A stretch of DNA of 64,000 nt from Flavobacteriaceae bacterium (GTDB lineage: Bacteria; Bacteroidota; Bacteroidia; Flavobacteriales; Flavobacteriaceae). Below are positions 26,510 through 35,398 of this stretch, piece by piece. The translations under genes were made by a program, and so were the position numbers. The notes under the pieces were generated by a model. The model did no database searches. It had not been told where the DNA came from and was given only the letters and a program-made list of their open reading frames with translations. Numbering within the stretch: position 1 is the stretch's first letter; every line of letters begins with the position of its first letter. The DNA lies in the NCBI GenBank assembly GCA_003443635.1, contig CP031964.1, positions 1,458,321-1,522,320 of the forward strand, read 5' to 3'.

Positions 26510-27717
26510 ATGTTATTGGATTTAAATGTTTCGATTAAAGTATTTAATCGTTCTAATTCTATATTACTAATTTCTTTTTGGTTGTTTAACTTATTGATAG
26601 TGTTAAACAATTCTTGAGTATCTTCAATTGTATTATTACTCCTAGCGGCTAAATTTTTTATAAACTCTTTATCTATTAAAGTCGTATTTAAATAAAAATG
26701 CACTCTAATAAAATCCAAAAAATGATGAATTTTATGCTGGATCAATTCCTTATGTTTATCTTTTTCATAATACATGTTGGCTATCGTTCGTGTAAAATCT
26801 ATTGTTTGATTTCGTAAAGGTTTTTTAATAGGAATAGCTCGTTGTTTACGTTTTCCTTCAAAAATAATGTAAACAAGCGCACCTAGAAGCATCATATAAT
26901 AAGCCCATTTTAATTCTTTTGTATTTAACATTATGTAGAGGGGAGACGAGTAAAACTTTTTCCCAGATTTGTAATGATTATCAAAAAGTATAGGTTGATT
27001 TTTATCTATATAAGAAATTAATCCAGAAGTAAATTTTTGATTAGGTGTATTTAAAATAAAATAATTTGTAAACGCTTGAGGAAATGTGCTTAATATAATT
27101 TGTCCTTCTCCAAATTGTTGTTTTATAGTACTAATATGTTCCTTTTGTATACTACCTTTTTTGTAATGATCGGTAATACTAACTATTTTAGTATATAGAG
27201 TATCGATTGCATTAAAATGAGATATAAAATTTGCTTTGTCGAAAGTATAGGACGTCGTATCTTTTAAAGAACTGCTTTTTAATTGAAATTGAAACTCATT
27301 ATTTATATTGTTAAAATTACTAATAACAGATGTGTCTAAATTTAAAGTATCTAATAGCTTTTTTTCAAAATTTGATGAAGCAATAAAAAGCGTGTTTCCT
27401 TTAGCAGTCCAATTTAATAACTTTTCAAGTTCTTCATTACCAAAATTCACATTGTTATTTATAAAGAGGTAAGTCCCTTTTATATTGTTAGGTTTAGAAA
27501 GATATTCAAAAGGAGGACGATTTACGTCCTTGATTTGATCATCACCAAAAATTTTATGAAGCTGCTCTTTAAAAATGTAAGTCCCATAAGGGATTTTATG
27601 TTGCTTATCGTATGATGGAAACCAATTAATCTCTTTTGGTTTAGTATATTCAATAAGCACAATAGATAAAATAGCTACTGCTAAAAGAATAATGTATATT
27701 TTTCCTTTTTTATCCAA
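26491..27717 (-). CDS. DUF4350-domain membrane protein
   Basis: 408 residues. One N-terminal membrane span (about 5-22) leads into an extracytoplasmic DUF4350 domain (about 40-235), including PYGTYIFKEQLHKIFGDDQIK and a Rossmann-like TYLFINNNVNFGNEELEKLLNWTAKGNTLFIAS. A second span at about 278-296 (WAYYMMLLGALVYIIFEGKRKQRAIP) is followed by a helical cytoplasmic tail. The family is a fixed member of the MoxR/DUF58 clusters of Bacteroidota; biochemical role unknown. It overlaps the MoxR gene by 19 bases and follows the DUF4129 gene by 3. Confidence 0.82.
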   Translation of the reverse strand: MDKKGKIYIILLAVAILSIVLIEYTKPKEINWFPSYDKQHKIPYGTYIFKEQLHKIFGDDQIKDVNRPPFEYLSKPNNIKGTYLFINNNVNFGNEELEKLLNWTAKGNTLFIASSNFEKKLLDTLNLDTSVISNFNNINNEFQFQLKSSSLKDTTSYTFDKANFISHFNAIDTLYTKIVSITDHYKKGSIQKEHISTIKQQFGEGQIILSTFPQAFTNYFILNTPNQKFTSGLISYIDKNQPILFDNHYKSGKKFYSSPLYIMLNTKELKWAYYMMLLGALVYIIFEGKRKQRAIPIKKPLRNQTIDFTRTIANMYYEKDKHKELIQHKIHHFLDFIRVHFYLNTTLIDKEFIKNLAARSNNTIEDTQELFNTINKLNNQKEISNIELERLNTLIETFKSNNIWKTKI

Positions 27718-27720
27718 ATT

Positions 27721-28455
27721 TTAATGTCTCATTTTTTTATTCAAACTTTCAAAAGAAGTTTTTAGCTGTTCAAATTTTAATTCATCAATGTTAAACTCAC
27801 CATACCATACATAATCGTATATTTTAGTAATATTTGAGAAATTTAGGCGTAAAGTTTCTTTTTCTATTTCTTTAATATAATCTTCATTAGTTTTTTGTTG
27901 TTCCCAATTAATGAGATTGTTTTCAGATAAATATTTTAAAGACAATAAATAATAATAACGAATTGCTAAGCGATAGTTTTTTTGCTTAACGGCTTCTTTA
28001 ATGAGAGAAGAAATATCTTGATTTTTAATAATTTCTTCTTCTTCAGAAAAAGAAATGGAACCAGTAGTTGTAGCTCCAGTAATTATATTTCTAGAATTTA
28101 CTTTTAAAAAAAAGCGCAATAATAAATAAATTAAGAAAGCTAATACTATATAAGGGAAAATATTAAACATAAAATATAAAAACCCTGAAGCAGTACCTAC
28201 TCCAAATATGGCTTCATATATTTTAGTTAAGATATTTCGTAACCAACGCTTAAATTTATCCAGAAAGTTTTCTTCAGATTGAATTTCAACATAATTAAAA
28301 TCAGTATCGTTTTTATAAGTTTCAAGGCTTTCATCAGAAATTTGTTCAATATTAATTACTGTATTGTCATACTGATTTATGGATAATGAATCTTGTTGCC
28401 CAAAAGAAGGCAAAGTGAACAAAAAATAGATGATGATGAGTTTAAAAAAATACAT
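27721..28455 (-). CDS. DUF4129-domain membrane protein
   Basis: 244 residues. Signal peptide about 1-19 (ending SFGQ), a short extracytoplasmic region, and one membrane span at about 93-117 (YIVLAFLIYLLLRFFLKV). The C-terminal cytoplasmic DUF4129 domain has AVKQKNYRLAIRYYYLLSLKYLSENNLINWEQQKTNEDYIKEI. DUF4129 appears in transglutaminase and MoxR/DUF58 operons. It abuts the neighbouring membrane gene without a gap. Function is unknown beyond this association. Confidence 0.82.
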   Translation of the reverse strand: MYFFKLIIIYFLFTLPSFGQQDSLSINQYDNTVINIEQISDESLETYKNDTDFNYVEIQSEENFLDKFKRWLRNILTKIYEAIFGVGTASGFLYFMFNIFPYIVLAFLIYLLLRFFLKVNSRNIITGATTTGSISFSEEEEIIKNQDISSLIKEAVKQKNYRLAIRYYYLLSLKYLSENNLINWEQQKTNEDYIKEIEKETLRLNFSNITKIYDYVWYGEFNIDELKFEQLKTSFESLNKKMRH

Positions 28456-29337
28456 TTATTCTCCTATGTTTCCAATTGATTCGATACGATCAAGAGTTCC
28501 TGAAAAGTTCTTTTTCTCATTAAGATTAAAATAAATTAATGCTGTACCTATTGTAAAGATCAAGTTTAACGAAAGCTGAAAAAGGGTCCCTAATACATTT
28601 AAAATAATACTAATAGGATCAACCAAATTAGTGAAGTTTTCAGGATCAATCTCTCCTGAAAAAATACCTGTTTTTAATAATGTATATATAGTTGTTGGTA
28701 AAGCAAAAACATAACTAGCTATTGTAACGATAATGCCAAGCACAATTATTGTTGCAAGTGTTACCCAAAATTCACTTTTAATAAGTGAAAAACTAGATCC
28801 GTAAGCACTAGAAGCGTCTTGATTTTCAAAAATATAAATAGAGAATATAATAGCCATGGGAACCATAAAATAAAATACTGGTAAAACACAGAGAAAAATT
28901 GCTACTATAAGTGTAATCCATTTTAAAACTCCTAATCCAAGAAATCCCCAGAATCTTTTATAAACGTTTTGTTTTATTTCATTAAAATCTGCATTTCCAT
29001 TATTAGTAATGTATGACTTTATATAATGTAATGTTGTAGATATAGCAAAAACATAAGCTAAAAGTGCAGATATTAAATATGCTCCAGCTGAAATTAACAA
29101 TAAAAAAGGGTCAATAAAATCACTTCCAAAATCATTTGATGTTAAATCAAAATTTAAAGTTTGACCAGTATAATAAGTATAAAAGACCATACTAATAATA
29201 AATAAAATAATGTATGGTCCAGCGACTTGAAAAATTGTTTTAAAAAAGGATTTGAACTCATTCCTTACAAATCCAAAGGTATCAGATAGGATATTTTCAA
29301 AACTGCGTTCTTGTTTAAATTCTATATAAGATTTCAT
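28456..29337 (-). CDS. Multi-span membrane protein of the MoxR/SpoIIM cluster
   Basis: 293 residues with a short cytoplasmic N-terminus (RSFENILSDTFGFVRNEFKSF) and five to six strongly hydrophobic segments (about 42-58, 80-105, 132-170, 190-215, 240-275). The layout recalls the DUF-type glycerophosphodiester phosphodiesterase membrane domain found in the same cluster elsewhere; I do not recognise catalytic residues. It sits between the SpoIIM and DUF4129 genes, touching the latter with no gap, so it is very probably part of the same membrane assembly. Confidence 0.75.
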   Translation of the reverse strand: MKSYIEFKQERSFENILSDTFGFVRNEFKSFFKTIFQVAGPYIILFIISMVFYTYYTGQTLNFDLTSNDFGSDFIDPFLLLISAGAYLISALLAYVFAISTTLHYIKSYITNNGNADFNEIKQNVYKRFWGFLGLGVLKWITLIVAIFLCVLPVFYFMVPMAIIFSIYIFENQDASSAYGSSFSLIKSEFWVTLATIIVLGIIVTIASYVFALPTTIYTLLKTGIFSGEIDPENFTNLVDPISIILNVLGTLFQLSLNLIFTIGTALIYFNLNEKKNFSGTLDRIESIGNIGE

Positions 29338-29350
29338 AAATTATTTTGAT

Positions 29351-30331
29351 CTAATAGTCAGTAAGTTGTTTTTGCGTTATATGTAGCTTATGTATTTTCT
29401 TTGGATATATAACATAATAATAAAGTATTAAAGTTAAAGAGCTTCCAATTATAATTATGGCAAGCCAATCTGGCATTTCTGTGTGTCGGGTAACAAAACC
29501 TTCTAAAAAACCTGCGATAATAAAAAATGGGATGGTACTAATTAATATTTTTAATCCATTTTTAACCCCTCGTTTAAAAGACTCTAATCGTGTATAAGTT
29601 CCTGTAAATAAAATACCGTTACCAAGAACTAAACCAGCACAACCAGCAATAATAATTACGGATATCTCTATAGTACCATGTATCCATATGGTTCTTGCAG
29701 ATTCCCATAACAATCCTTCTTGATAAAATAAATACTGAAAACTACCCAGCATAATGCCGTTTCTCATCATTATATAAAGAGAACCGATACCGAGCATTAT
29801 ACCATATGCAAAAGCCCAAAGAGCCACTTTTATATTATTTATAGTAATTCCTAAAAACATATTAAATTCACCTTGTTGTTTGTAAACAGCCATAGGGTCT
29901 CCATTTTTTATGTTTTCTAAAGTCATATTGACATAACTATCAGTTAAGATTGCTCTCATAAAATCACCTTCATTAGCAGCAGAAAAGACACCTACAATTA
30001 CAAAAAGAGTAAATACTAAAAAAGAAACTAATAACTCTCTTTGGTGTTGATACATTAATAAAGGAAACTCTGTTTTGAAAAAAGAAAAAAGCCTGTTTTT
30101 GGGTTCTTTCCTTGTTTTATAGATTTTTTGATGTGCTTGAGATGCTAACTGATTAAGATAACGTTCAGTATTACTAGCATTATAAAATGTTTTAGCATAA
30201 CTTAAATGATCTGTGATTTCAATATATAAATCAGAAAGTTCATCAGGATTTATTATTATTTTATTTGAAAGAACATTTTCAAATTTTAACCATTTATCCT
30301 TATTTTGCTTTACGAAAGCTGCTTCGCGCAT
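29351..30331 (-). CDS. Stage II sporulation protein M (SpoIIM)-like membrane protein
   Basis: 326 residues. A cytoplasmic N-terminal helical part (MREAAFVKQNKDKWLKFENVL, then YIEITDHLSYAKTFYNAS) precedes five membrane spans (about 102-122, 165-195, 218-240, 260-282, 290-312). The SpoIIM/DUF95 signature NNIKVALWAFAYGIMLGIGSLYIMMRNGIMLG is followed by WIHGTIEISVIIIAGCAG. In non-sporulating Bacteroidota this protein pairs with an RDD protein and the MoxR cluster, as here: the RDD gene starts divergently 35 bp away. It is the first gene of the minus-strand operon. Confidence 0.9.
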   Translation of the reverse strand: MREAAFVKQNKDKWLKFENVLSNKIIINPDELSDLYIEITDHLSYAKTFYNASNTERYLNQLASQAHQKIYKTRKEPKNRLFSFFKTEFPLLMYQHQRELLVSFLVFTLFVIVGVFSAANEGDFMRAILTDSYVNMTLENIKNGDPMAVYKQQGEFNMFLGITINNIKVALWAFAYGIMLGIGSLYIMMRNGIMLGSFQYLFYQEGLLWESARTIWIHGTIEISVIIIAGCAGLVLGNGILFTGTYTRLESFKRGVKNGLKILISTIPFFIIAGFLEGFVTRHTEMPDWLAIIIIGSSLTLILYYYVIYPKKIHKLHITQKQLTDY

Positions 30332-30366
30332 TTAGTTAATGAGTTTGCTATCAAAGAAAAGAAAAT

Positions 30367-31083
30367 ATGGAGGAATTTCAAATAGAAACTGCCCAAAATG
30401 TAGGGATTAATCAGAATGTAGCAAATTTAGGAGATAGAATGTTAGCTTACCTTTTAGATAGTGTTATTATTTATGGATATTTAATATTAATGATAATGTT
30501 ATTAACATCTATAGACGTTTATATTAATGATTTTTGGGCATTATACCTTTTAATATCATTACCTGCATTTCTATACTATGTATTATTAGAAACTTTTTGG
30601 GATGGTAAAACTGTAGGTAAATTTGCTTTAAAAACACGTGTTGTTAATTTAGATGGTTCAAAACCAAGTTTTGCTAACTATTTAGTAAGATGGTTGCTAA
30701 GAATTGTTGATGTTGTAATAACTTCTGGTGGCCTTGCTGTAATAACAATATTGATAAAAGGAAATGGGCAACGTGTTGGTGATATTGCTGCTGGAACAAC
30801 TGTAATTAGTGAAAAAACAAAACTATCTATAAAAGATACAATTTTAAAAGAAGTTCCGTCAAATTATGTACCTACTTATAGTCAAGTTACTGTTTTTAAT
30901 GATAGAGAGATGCAAACAATAAAAAACTTGTATGAGGATGCTTTACGTAAAAGCCAGCACAATATTATTTTATCATTGCATAATAGATTAATTAAAGTTA
31001 TGCAGGTCGAACCTAAAGAACAACCAATAAATTTTATAGAGATAGTTATAAAAGATTATAATTACTATACTCAAAATATGTAG
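30367..31083 (+). CDS. RDD-family membrane protein
   Basis: 238 residues. The RDD domain (about 18-150) has three membrane spans, with the NLGDRMLAYLLDSVIIYGY start (Arg and two Asp positions) and FWDGKTVGKFALKTRVV between spans two and three. A soluble C-terminal tail of about 85 residues follows. It is divergent from the SpoIIM gene with only 35 bp between the starts, so the two promoters must overlap or face each other. The TRIC-type gene starts 2 nt after its stop and is co-transcribed. Confidence 0.9.
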   Translation: MEEFQIETAQNVGINQNVANLGDRMLAYLLDSVIIYGYLILMIMLLTSIDVYINDFWALYLLISLPAFLYYVLLETFWDGKTVGKFALKTRVVNLDGSKPSFANYLVRWLLRIVDVVITSGGLAVITILIKGNGQRVGDIAAGTTVISEKTKLSIKDTILKEVPSNYVPTYSQVTVFNDREMQTIKNLYEDALRKSQHNIILSLHNRLIKVMQVEPKEQPINFIEIVIKDYNYYTQNM

Positions 31084-31085
31084 CC

Positions 31086-31688
31086 GTGTTTTATACCATT
31101 GATATTTTAGGAACAATCGCATTTGCTATTTCAGGAGCACTTATAGCAATGCAAAAAAAAATGGATCCTTTTGGGATATTAATTATAGCATTTGTAACTG
31201 CTATAGGTGGTGGAACTCTAAGAGATATCCTTATAGGAGAAACACCCGTAAATTGGATGAAAGACATAACGTTTACTTATGTTATATTAGGAGCTACAGT
31301 TTTGGCAATTGTTTTTAGAAGTAAGATTAATTATTTAAGAACATCATTGTTTTTATTTGACACAATAGGTATTGGCCTTTACACTGTTATAGGAGTAGAA
31401 AAAGGATTGAGTGTAGGGCTAAACCCTATAATATGTATAGCTTTAGGGACCATATCAGCTTGTTTTGGAGGAGTTATTCGAGATATTTTGTGTAATGAAA
31501 TCCCAGTTGTTTTTAGAAAAGAAGTTTATGCTACGGCTTGTATTTTAGGAGGAGTAACATATTTTGTATTGCGTTACTTTCCAATTAATGATGATTTTGT
31601 TTTTGTTATTGCTGGATTAGTTGTTATAGTAACTCGTTTGTTGGTTGTAAAATTTAAAATAAGCTTACCCAGTTTATATAAAAACTAA
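31086..31688 (+). CDS. TRIC/UPF0126-family cation channel protein
   Basis: 200 residues starting at a GTG two bases after the RDD stop; no ATG in the conserved N-terminus could replace it. Seven membrane segments form two UPF0126 repeats, each with the GGxxRD motif (AIGGGTLRDILIG near 43 and ACFGGVIRDILCN near 127). Bacterial TRIC proteins form trimeric cation channels in the inner membrane. It ends before a strong terminator. Confidence 0.92.
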   Translation: MFYTIDILGTIAFAISGALIAMQKKMDPFGILIIAFVTAIGGGTLRDILIGETPVNWMKDITFTYVILGATVLAIVFRSKINYLRTSLFLFDTIGIGLYTVIGVEKGLSVGLNPIICIALGTISACFGGVIRDILCNEIPVVFRKEVYATACILGGVTYFVLRYFPINDDFVFVIAGLVVIVTRLLVVKFKISLPSLYKN

Positions 31689-31690
31689 AA

Positions 31691-31724
31691 AAACTATCTC
31701 TTTTTTAATAGAGATAGTTTTTTA
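31691..31724. terminator. Bidirectional terminator between the TRIC and M3 peptidase genes
   Basis: AAACTATCTC (31691-31700) pairs with GAGATAGTTT (31711-31720); T-rich flanks on both strands fit the convergent genes. Confidence 0.8.
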
Positions 31725-31748
31725 ATAATATTTGTTTATTATAATTAA

Positions 31749-33899
31749 TTATTTAGGAACAGGGAATCCTCTATCTCTCATTAAAGCTTCAATTTTTGCA
31801 TCACGACCTCTAAATAAGCGATAAGCTTCTGCTGGGTCCATTGCGTTTCTTGGTGCAAATAAGTATTTAACTAATTTGGTAGCAACTTCTTTGTCATAAA
31901 ACCCTCCAGGAGCTTCCTTAAAAGCTTCAGCTGCATCTGATGTTAATACATCTGCCCACATATATCCGTAGTATGCAGTAGCATAACCTTCTCCTGCAAA
32001 TACATGGCTAAAATGAGGTGTTCTATGCCTCATTACTAATTCTTTTGGCATATTAAGCTCAGCTAAAGTTTTCTTTTCAAAAGCATCCACATCAATATTT
32101 GTTGGATCTGCTAAATGAAATTTCATATCCATTAATGCTGAAGCTAAATACTCTGTAGTTCCAAAGCCTTGATTAAAAGTTGCTGCATTTTTAATTTTTG
32201 CAACTAATTCAGAAGGAATTACTTCTCCAGTTTTGTTATGAACCAAAAATTGATTAATTACTTCATCTGTAGATAACCAACGTTCCAGTAACTGCGATTG
32301 AAACTCTGTATAATCACGAACACCTCCATTTAATGTTGGATATTTTATATTTGCAGAAAAGAAATGCAAAGCATGCCCAAATTCGTGAAAAAACGTATTA
32401 GCATCATCCCAAGATACTAAAACAGCTTCTCCTGGAGCTGGTTTTACAAAATTTGAGTTGTTTGATGCTAAAACAGTTTTCTTTCCATCAAAAGTAGTAT
32501 GACTTCTATAAGTGGTTGCCCAGGCACCAGAACGTTTACCTGTTCGCGCATAAGGATCTAAATACCATAAACCAATGTGTTCTCCAGAATCTTTATCTGT
32601 GACTTCCCATACTTTTACATCTTCATGAAATACAGGTACACTTCCTTCAGGTACAGATTTAAAGTTAAAATTAAATAAACGCCCAGCAACATAAAACATA
32701 GCTTCGGTAAGCTTATCTAGCTGCAAATACTGTTTAACCTCGTCAGAATCTAAATCATATTTCTTTTTACGTACTTTTTCTGCATAAAAACGATAATCCC
32801 AAGGTTCTATAGTAATATTGTCTCCATTGGCATTTGCAACAGCTTGCATATCTGCAACTTCCTCTTTTACACGGCTAATAGCAGCTGGCCATACAGCATT
32901 CATTAATTCTAATGCATTTTCTGGAGTTTTTGCCATACGATCTTGTAAACGCCATTCTGCATAATTGCTATGCCCTAATAACCCTACACGTTCTTTACGT
33001 AGTTTTAAAATCTCAGCAATAATTTTATTATTGTCATATTCATCTCCATTATCTGCTCTTGAGTAATAATTTGTCCATACTTGTTTACGTAATTCTCTTT
33101 CTGTAGAATACGTTAAAAAAGGATCCATAGAAGATCGTGTATTTGTTACAGCATATTTACCTTCTTGCCCTTTGTCAGAAGCTATTTTTGCTGCAGATTT
33201 AATATATGATCCTGGTAAACCATCTAACTGTTCTGCCGTAAGATAAGTCACATAGTTTTCTTCATCATGCAATACGTTATTTGAGAAATTTGTATATAGT
33301 GTAGATAATTCTTTATTTATTGCAGCATAACGCGCTTTTTTTTCAGAATCCAATTCAGCTCCATTTAATGTTAATCCGTTATATATAAGTTCAACTACAC
33401 GTTGTTGATCTTCCTCTAAAGGATTTTGAAGTGAGTTTTCGTAAACAGTTTTTATTCGTTTAAATAAAGCTTCATTTTGTGAGATTTTAGAATTAAAATC
33501 AGATAATTTAGGAGCAAGTTCTCCCTGTATTTTTCTAAACTCAGGACTATTCATGTTACTACCTAAAATCCCATAATATGTAAAAGCTCTGTTTAATTCA
33601 GCTCCAGCACGTTCCATTTCTTCAATTGTATTTTCAAATGTTGGCGTATCCGGATTATTGGTAATCTTATCAATATCTGCTAAATTTAAAGCCATACCTT
33701 CTTCCATAGCACCCGTTACATCTGCTACATTCATTTTATCAAAAGCAGGAATACCACCATAAGGACCTGTCCATTCTTGAAGTAAAATATTATCTGTCAT
33801 CACTTTTTCTTCTTTTGTATCATCTTTACAAGCAGTAAAAACAACTAATGCTACTAAGCAAGTATATTTTAATTTCTTTGTTATTAATTGTGCTATCAT
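31749..33899 (-). CDS. M3-family zinc metallopeptidase (peptidyl-dipeptidase Dcp-like), lipoprotein
   Basis: 716 residues with a lipoprotein signal (VVFTAC, Cys24). The zinc-binding HEFGHALH motif is near residue 505, followed by the M3 downstream Glu region ESQLLERWLS. The C-terminal segment FSHVFAGEGYATAYYGYMWADVLTSDAAEAF matches the Dcp/oligopeptidase A substrate-binding loop (GYxxxYYxYxWA). The length agrees with Dcp (about 680-710). It would remove dipeptides from the C-termini of peptides at the cell envelope, not in the cytoplasm. The cyclophilin gene lies 18 nt upstream on the same strand. Confidence 0.95.
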   Translation of the reverse strand: MIAQLITKKLKYTCLVALVVFTACKDDTKEEKVMTDNILLQEWTGPYGGIPAFDKMNVADVTGAMEEGMALNLADIDKITNNPDTPTFENTIEEMERAGAELNRAFTYYGILGSNMNSPEFRKIQGELAPKLSDFNSKISQNEALFKRIKTVYENSLQNPLEEDQQRVVELIYNGLTLNGAELDSEKKARYAAINKELSTLYTNFSNNVLHDEENYVTYLTAEQLDGLPGSYIKSAAKIASDKGQEGKYAVTNTRSSMDPFLTYSTERELRKQVWTNYYSRADNGDEYDNNKIIAEILKLRKERVGLLGHSNYAEWRLQDRMAKTPENALELMNAVWPAAISRVKEEVADMQAVANANGDNITIEPWDYRFYAEKVRKKKYDLDSDEVKQYLQLDKLTEAMFYVAGRLFNFNFKSVPEGSVPVFHEDVKVWEVTDKDSGEHIGLWYLDPYARTGKRSGAWATTYRSHTTFDGKKTVLASNNSNFVKPAPGEAVLVSWDDANTFFHEFGHALHFFSANIKYPTLNGGVRDYTEFQSQLLERWLSTDEVINQFLVHNKTGEVIPSELVAKIKNAATFNQGFGTTEYLASALMDMKFHLADPTNIDVDAFEKKTLAELNMPKELVMRHRTPHFSHVFAGEGYATAYYGYMWADVLTSDAAEAFKEAPGGFYDKEVATKLVKYLFAPRNAMDPAEAYRLFRGRDAKIEALMRDRGFPVPK

Positions 33900-33917
33900 A
33901 AGTTTTTAGTTTTTATA

Positions 33918-34619
33918 TTATTCAATAATTTGTACAGTTCTTATATATATATTTGATAAAGGCCATTCGGACTCATCAGTTTTTTGTGCTGCTATTTTAT
34001 CAACTACATCCATTCCTTTTGTCACTCTTCCAAAAGCGGTAAAACTACCATTTAAATGGTGAGCACCATTAGGACTTTGTACAATAAAAAATTGATATGG
34101 TGAAGCTAATTTATACGGATTTTCTATATCACTACTCGGCATAGAAATTACGCCTCTTACGTGTTTAAAACCGTGATTTGCATCAACGGGAAGTAAATAT
34201 TTTCCAATTTTTCGCCTGCGTATAGCAATTTTGTTCTCATCACTATTACCTCCTTGAATTATAAAATTGTTTACAACACGATAAAACTGAGTACCATCAA
34301 AATACTTTTGTTTAGTTAAAAATATAAAGTTAGATCGATGAAAACGTGTTTCGTTAAATAAGAGAATATCAATATCCCCAAAATCTGTAGTAATTCTAAC
34401 TTTATTTTCTTTATGCTCATCATTATAATGTAAAAAGAATTCTAAAGCATTAGTATCAGTTAATAAAGGAAACTCTCTTTTAGGAGATACTTTTTTCTTC
34501 TTCTCTTTTTTTATTTCAACTGGTATAGAAGTATTAACTGTTGATTTTTTTTGCTTAGATTGTTTATCTTCACAGCCTAAAAATATCAGGCATGAACAAA
34601 AAAGTATTAAAGTTTTCAT
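33918..34619 (-). CDS. Cyclophilin-type peptidyl-prolyl isomerase lipoprotein
   Basis: 233 residues with a lipoprotein signal (IFLGC, Cys16) and a lysine-rich linker (about 20-50). The cyclophilin domain (about 75-230) shows VRITTDFGDIDILLFNE, FDGTQFYRVVNNFIIQGGN, GVISMPSS, PYQFFIVQSPNGAHHLNGSFTAFGRVTKGMDVVDKI. The typical FMIQGGD active-site stretch reads FIIQGGN here. It assists folding of exported proteins and is co-transcribed with the M3 peptidase, both acting in the envelope. Confidence 0.93.
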   Translation of the reverse strand: MKTLILFCSCLIFLGCEDKQSKQKKSTVNTSIPVEIKKEKKKKVSPKREFPLLTDTNALEFFLHYNDEHKENKVRITTDFGDIDILLFNETRFHRSNFIFLTKQKYFDGTQFYRVVNNFIIQGGNSDENKIAIRRRKIGKYLLPVDANHGFKHVRGVISMPSSDIENPYKLASPYQFFIVQSPNGAHHLNGSFTAFGRVTKGMDVVDKIAAQKTDESEWPLSNIYIRTVQIIE

Positions 34620-34650
34620 ATAAGATTTTAATGAATTTTAAAGCCGAAAT

Positions 34651-34681
34651 TATTAGATATTTTTTTGTTAAATATCTAATA
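34651..34681. repeat. 12-bp inverted repeat in the divergent cyclophilin/Nudix gap
   Basis: TATTAGATATTT (34651-34662) and its exact complement AAATATCTAATA (34670-34681) flank a 7-base T-rich loop, midway between the two divergent start codons (34619 and 34704). It could be an operator or a transcript hairpin. Confidence 0.5.
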
Positions 34682-34703
34682 GATCCCGCAAATTAATCAT
34701 TCT

Positions 34704-35345
34704 ATGGAATTTAAAAAATTTCTTGAACGCATTTCGAAAAATAAAACATTACCATTACCTGGTGAGGTTTCTCAGCTTAAAATGTCACCTCCATTTAGAA
34801 AAAAGCTTTTAGAAGAACAGAAAGATAAAATAAAAGAGGCTAAAAGAGCTGGAGTTATTGCTTTATTTTACCCAGATAATAGAGAGCTAACAAAATTAGT
34901 ATTGATTTTAAGAAAAACTTATGAAGGTGTACATTCTGCACAAATAGGATTTCCTGGAGGCAAGTATGAAAATGGAGATAAAACAATAAAAGATACAGCA
35001 ATTAGAGAAACTTTTGAAGAAATAGGAGTTCCAATAACACAAATAGAAATTATTAAAGAACTAACACAAGTTTATATTCCTCCTAGTAATTTTTATGTCC
35101 AACCTTTTTTAGGAATTTTAAAAGATTCACCGGAGTTTATTAAGCAAGAAGATGAAGTAGAGTTAATTATTGAGGTTAATTTAGATGATTTGTTAGATGA
35201 GAAAGTTGTGGCAACCAAATCTGTCCCTACATCGTATAATAAAAACATAAAGGTGCCTACGTTTACATTCAATAATTATATTGTTTGGGGAGCGACAGCA
35301 ATGATATTAAGTGAAATAAAAGACTTGTTAAAAGAAATGCAGTAA
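34704..35345 (+). CDS. Nudix hydrolase, CoA pyrophosphatase type
   Basis: 213 residues. The N-terminal helix (MEFKKFLERISKNKTLPLPGEVSQLKM) is common in bacterial CoA pyrophosphatases. The UPF0035/Nudix region has HSAQIGFPGG and then KYENGDKTIKDTA followed by REtfEEiG, which supplies the metal-binding glutamates. The product would cleave CoA or related dinucleotide pyrophosphates to acyl-phosphopantetheine and 3',5'-ADP. It starts 84 bp from the divergent cyclophilin gene. The acyltransferase gene follows after 53 bp with its own promoter element. Confidence 0.88.
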   Translation: MEFKKFLERISKNKTLPLPGEVSQLKMSPPFRKKLLEEQKDKIKEAKRAGVIALFYPDNRELTKLVLILRKTYEGVHSAQIGFPGGKYENGDKTIKDTAIRETFEEIGVPITQIEIIKELTQVYIPPSNFYVQPFLGILKDSPEFIKQEDEVELIIEVNLDDLLDEKVVATKSVPTSYNKNIKVPTFTFNNYIVWGATAMILSEIKDLLKEMQ

Positions 35346-35359
35346 TTTATCTGTTTTAT

Positions 35360-35367
35360 TACATTTG
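35360..35367 (+). promoter_or_regulatory. -7 element before the acyltransferase gene
   Basis: TACATTTG fits TAnnTTTG and lies 31 nt before the ATG at 35399. No TTG stands at the -33 spacing, so it is a partial match. Confidence 0.4.
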
Positions 35368-35398
35368 CAGCACGAACTAAATTGAAGGATTATTATAT

